Source: Methylobacter sp.
GTDB lineage: Bacteria; Pseudomonadota; Gammaproteobacteria; Methylococcales; Methylomonadaceae
Reading direction: 5' to 3'
DNA: 6,942 bases
Assembly: GCA_028714995.1 (NCBI GenBank)
Contig: JAQTLI010000151.1
Location: 1-6,942, forward strand
Positions 5,710-6,942 of this stretch are shown in pieces. Each line of letters starts with the position of its first letter. Position 1 is the stretch's first letter. A program made the translations under genes and the position numbers. The notes below the pieces were generated by a model. That model was not told where the DNA came from, searched no databases, and saw nothing but the letters and a program-made list of their open reading frames with translations.

Positions 5710-6729
5710 ATGAAACCTAGCATCATTGGTTTAGATATAGCAAAGCACGTATTTCATCTGTATACGATTCAAGCAGACGGCAAAATTTTCAAGAAAATGT
5801 TGAGACGAAAGCAAGTTCTGGAGTTTTTTCCAATTATCCCAAGAGTCTGATTGGTATAGAAGCTTGTGGAAGCTCGCATTATTGGGCAAGAGAACTGATG
5901 GCGCTGGATCATGACGTCAAGTTACTCAATGCCCGCCATGTTAAAGCCTTCGTTAAAGGTAATAAAAATGACTTTAATGATGCAGAAGCGATTTTTGATG
6001 CAGTTGCAAGACCGAATGTTCGAACCATCTCCATTAAATCGGTGGCACAGCAGGATGTTCAACTCATCCATCGCTTACGGCAAGAGGCTTTGAAGAGACG
6101 AACTGCACTGGTGAACCAGCTGAGAGGCTTATTAAGCGAACGGGGGTATTGTCATTGAGCAGGGTGTCAATCAGGTCAGAAAACGTTTGCCTGAGTTGTT
6201 GGAAGATGTGGGGAACGCCTTGACTCCACTGAGTCGAGTCGCTTTTGCAGAACAATATGAGCGTTTATTGGCAATGGACAAAGAGCTACAAGGTTTTGAT
6301 AAAAAGATCAACGCACTCAGCTAGGCAAACGAGCTCAGTCAGCGTTTTGCAGATGTCCCTGGCGTTGGCCCCATGACAGCAACCATCGTAGCTGCGGAGT
6401 TAGGCGAAGGCCGACAGTATGCCAATGCTCGGCACTATTCAGCCAGTCTAGGGATCGTCCCGAGACAATGTAGCAGTGGCGGCAAATCGGTGTTACTAGG
6501 TATCAGTAAACGCGGTAATTGTTACATCAGAACCTTACTAATCCATGGCGCCAGAGCCGTGTTGCGCACCTGTCATAACAAAGAAGACAAACTGAGTTTA
6601 TGGTTACAGCGATTAATTGAGCGACGGGGTTTTAATGTGGCCGCCGTAGCGTTAGCTAACAAAAATGCTCGGATTCTTTGGGCCTTGGCAAACAAAACGG
6701 AACGTTATCAAATGATTGTCAGTGCTTGA
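5710..6729 (+). pseudogene. IS1111-group (IS110 family) transposase, two frameshifts and one stop
   Basis: Reassembled, the gene spans 1020 bp, equal to the usual length of about 340 codons. It starts at ATG 5710, with GAGGAG 6 bases upstream. The RuvC-like DEDD half begins GLDIAKHVF (catalytic Asp9). IEACGSSHYW (Glu codon at 5859) and a NDFNDAEAI block follow, and the Transposase_20 half contains VPGVGPMTA and SLGIVPRQCSSGGK with the conserved Ser. There are three lesions. A missing T in the T6 tract at 5824-5829 shifts the frame by -1. An extra G in the G5 tract at about 6142-6146 stops the second segment at a TGA near 6156-6158. An in-frame TAG at 6322-6324 probably came from CAG. The last segment is open from 6325 to 6729. 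The protein normally excises and inserts the element with a guide-like RNA; this copy should be inactive. Whether related intact copies exist elsewhere is unknown. Confidence 0.92.
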
Positions 6730-6851
6730 TCACAGTCAGTGATTCCCCCTTTAACAACCGAGTACAACCAGATTGCGGAGGTAACGATCCCAATTGATGA
6801 CAAAAAACAGGTCAGACCCGAATGGCACTTACTTAAGAGATAACTCCATGA
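6730..6851 (+). ncRNA. Candidate 3' guide (bridge/seek) RNA region of the IS1111-group element
   Basis: About 120 bp of non-coding DNA lies between the transposase stop and the right end. IS110-family elements make a structured RNA that pairs with target and donor DNA. In the IS1111 group it comes from the non-coding region downstream of the transposase, and here that side is longer (about 122 bp, against 74 bp on the left). A small hairpin ATCAC-agtca-GTGAT (6729-6743) overlaps the stop codon. The assignment rests on position and family knowledge. I did not derive a full fold, and the element is decayed. Confidence 0.35.
6837..6848 (-). repeat. Right sub-terminal inverted repeat of the IS1111-group element
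   Basis: GAGATAACTCCA is the inverted partner of the left copy at 5643-5654 (9 of 12 matches). Its position 108 bp after the transposase stop fits the right end of an IS1111-group element, with about 3 bp beyond it to the tip. Confidence 0.6.
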
Positions 6852-6867
6852 ATTAAGTAAAGAAAGT

Positions 6868-6925
6868 GGCTGGCCTGGTGGTAAGCTTTAGTTACCAAAC
6901 CATCGTAGCCACCAAACAGCCAGCC
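6868..6925. repeat. Large imperfect hairpin in the right flank of the insertion sequence
   Basis: GGCTGGCCTGGTGG (6868-6881) pairs with CCACCAAACAGCCAGCC (6909-6925), with a small bulge. A second, competing stem exists inside: GGTAA (6880-6884) with TTACC (6892-6896), extended by flanking TGGT/ACCA. No gene is visible in the last 90 bp. The structure could be a terminator without a T-run, an end of a second mobile element, or a folded recombination site. The window ends before this can be settled. Confidence 0.45.
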
Positions 6926-6942
6926 GCTATGCATATTAATCG

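Larger units (their letters stand above)
5636..6851 (+). mobile_element. IS110-family insertion sequence, IS1111 group, degenerate
   Basis: The element contains a DEDD-type transposase reading frame (5710-6729) and a pair of sub-terminal inverted repeats matching 9 of 12 positions: TGGACTCCTCTC at 5643-5654, and GAGATAACTCCA at 6837-6848 (inverse TGGAGTTATCTC). Sub-terminal 12-bp repeats, set in by about 7 bp on the left and 3 bp on the right, are the hallmark of the IS1111 group. The outer limits given here are set by that rule. The resulting length of about 1.2 kb is normal for the group. No target duplication is expected or seen. The transposase is broken in three places, so the copy cannot move by itself. 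It lies about 110 bp behind the GTPase operon in the same orientation. Exact ends are uncertain by a few bases. Confidence 0.75.

Noticed and set aside
6868..6925. Integron attC site
   Set aside because: The hairpin is attC-like in size, but I could not find the paired RYYYAAC / GTTRRRY core boxes and no cassette gene or integrase is visible.
1..6942. CRISPR array, tRNA or rRNA gene
   Set aside because: I saw no regularly spaced direct repeats, no tRNA-like cloverleaf with a TTCGA arm, and no rRNA signature on either strand.

Overview
The window looks like an accessory or island-type stretch of a moderate-GC Gammaproteobacterium. The mix of a Sel1-repeat protein, Tyr/Gly-rich envelope proteins and an IS110-family (IS1111-group) element would fit the Methylococcales methanotrophs, but that placement is an impression and not shown by the sequence.

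Layout. (1) Positions 1-1028, minus strand: a run of small envelope-type genes read right to left. These are a 32-residue single-helix peptide ORF, a Tyr/Pro-rich glycine-zipper protein without a signal peptide, a Tyr/Gly-rich lipoprotein, and the N-terminal 95 residues of an exported Sel1-repeat protein cut by the window edge. (2) Positions 1029-1408: a divergent AT-rich gap with two inverted repeats. (3) Positions 1409-2131, plus strand: the N-terminal half of a polytopic protein resembling family-39 (PMT-type) glycosyltransferases, probably a decayed gene. (4) Positions 2132-2825: mostly non-coding DNA with a consensus sigma-70 promoter and a decayed small ORF. (5) Positions 2826-5528: a tight two-gene operon of membrane-associated P-loop GTPases, the most interesting unit here. 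(6) Positions 5636-6851: an IS1111-group insertion sequence with a dead transposase but recognisable ends. (7) Positions 6852-6942: flanking DNA with a large imperfect hairpin.

The GTPase pair. The first protein (391 aa) has an N-terminal Era/TrmE-like G domain followed by a hydrophobic DUF697-like C-terminus. The second (507 aa) has the reverse order: an N-terminal transmembrane hairpin, about 220 residues of predicted helical linker, then a C-terminal G domain. The genes are 3 bp apart, so the products are probably made together. They may form a hetero-complex at the inner membrane, as tandem bacterial dynamin-like or YcjX/YcjF-type pairs are thought to do. Their function is unknown.

The rest of the window shows heavy turnover: a truncated glycosyltransferase, a decayed small gene, a stop codon separating two in-frame coding segments at 930-932, and a degenerate insertion sequence directly behind the GTPase operon.
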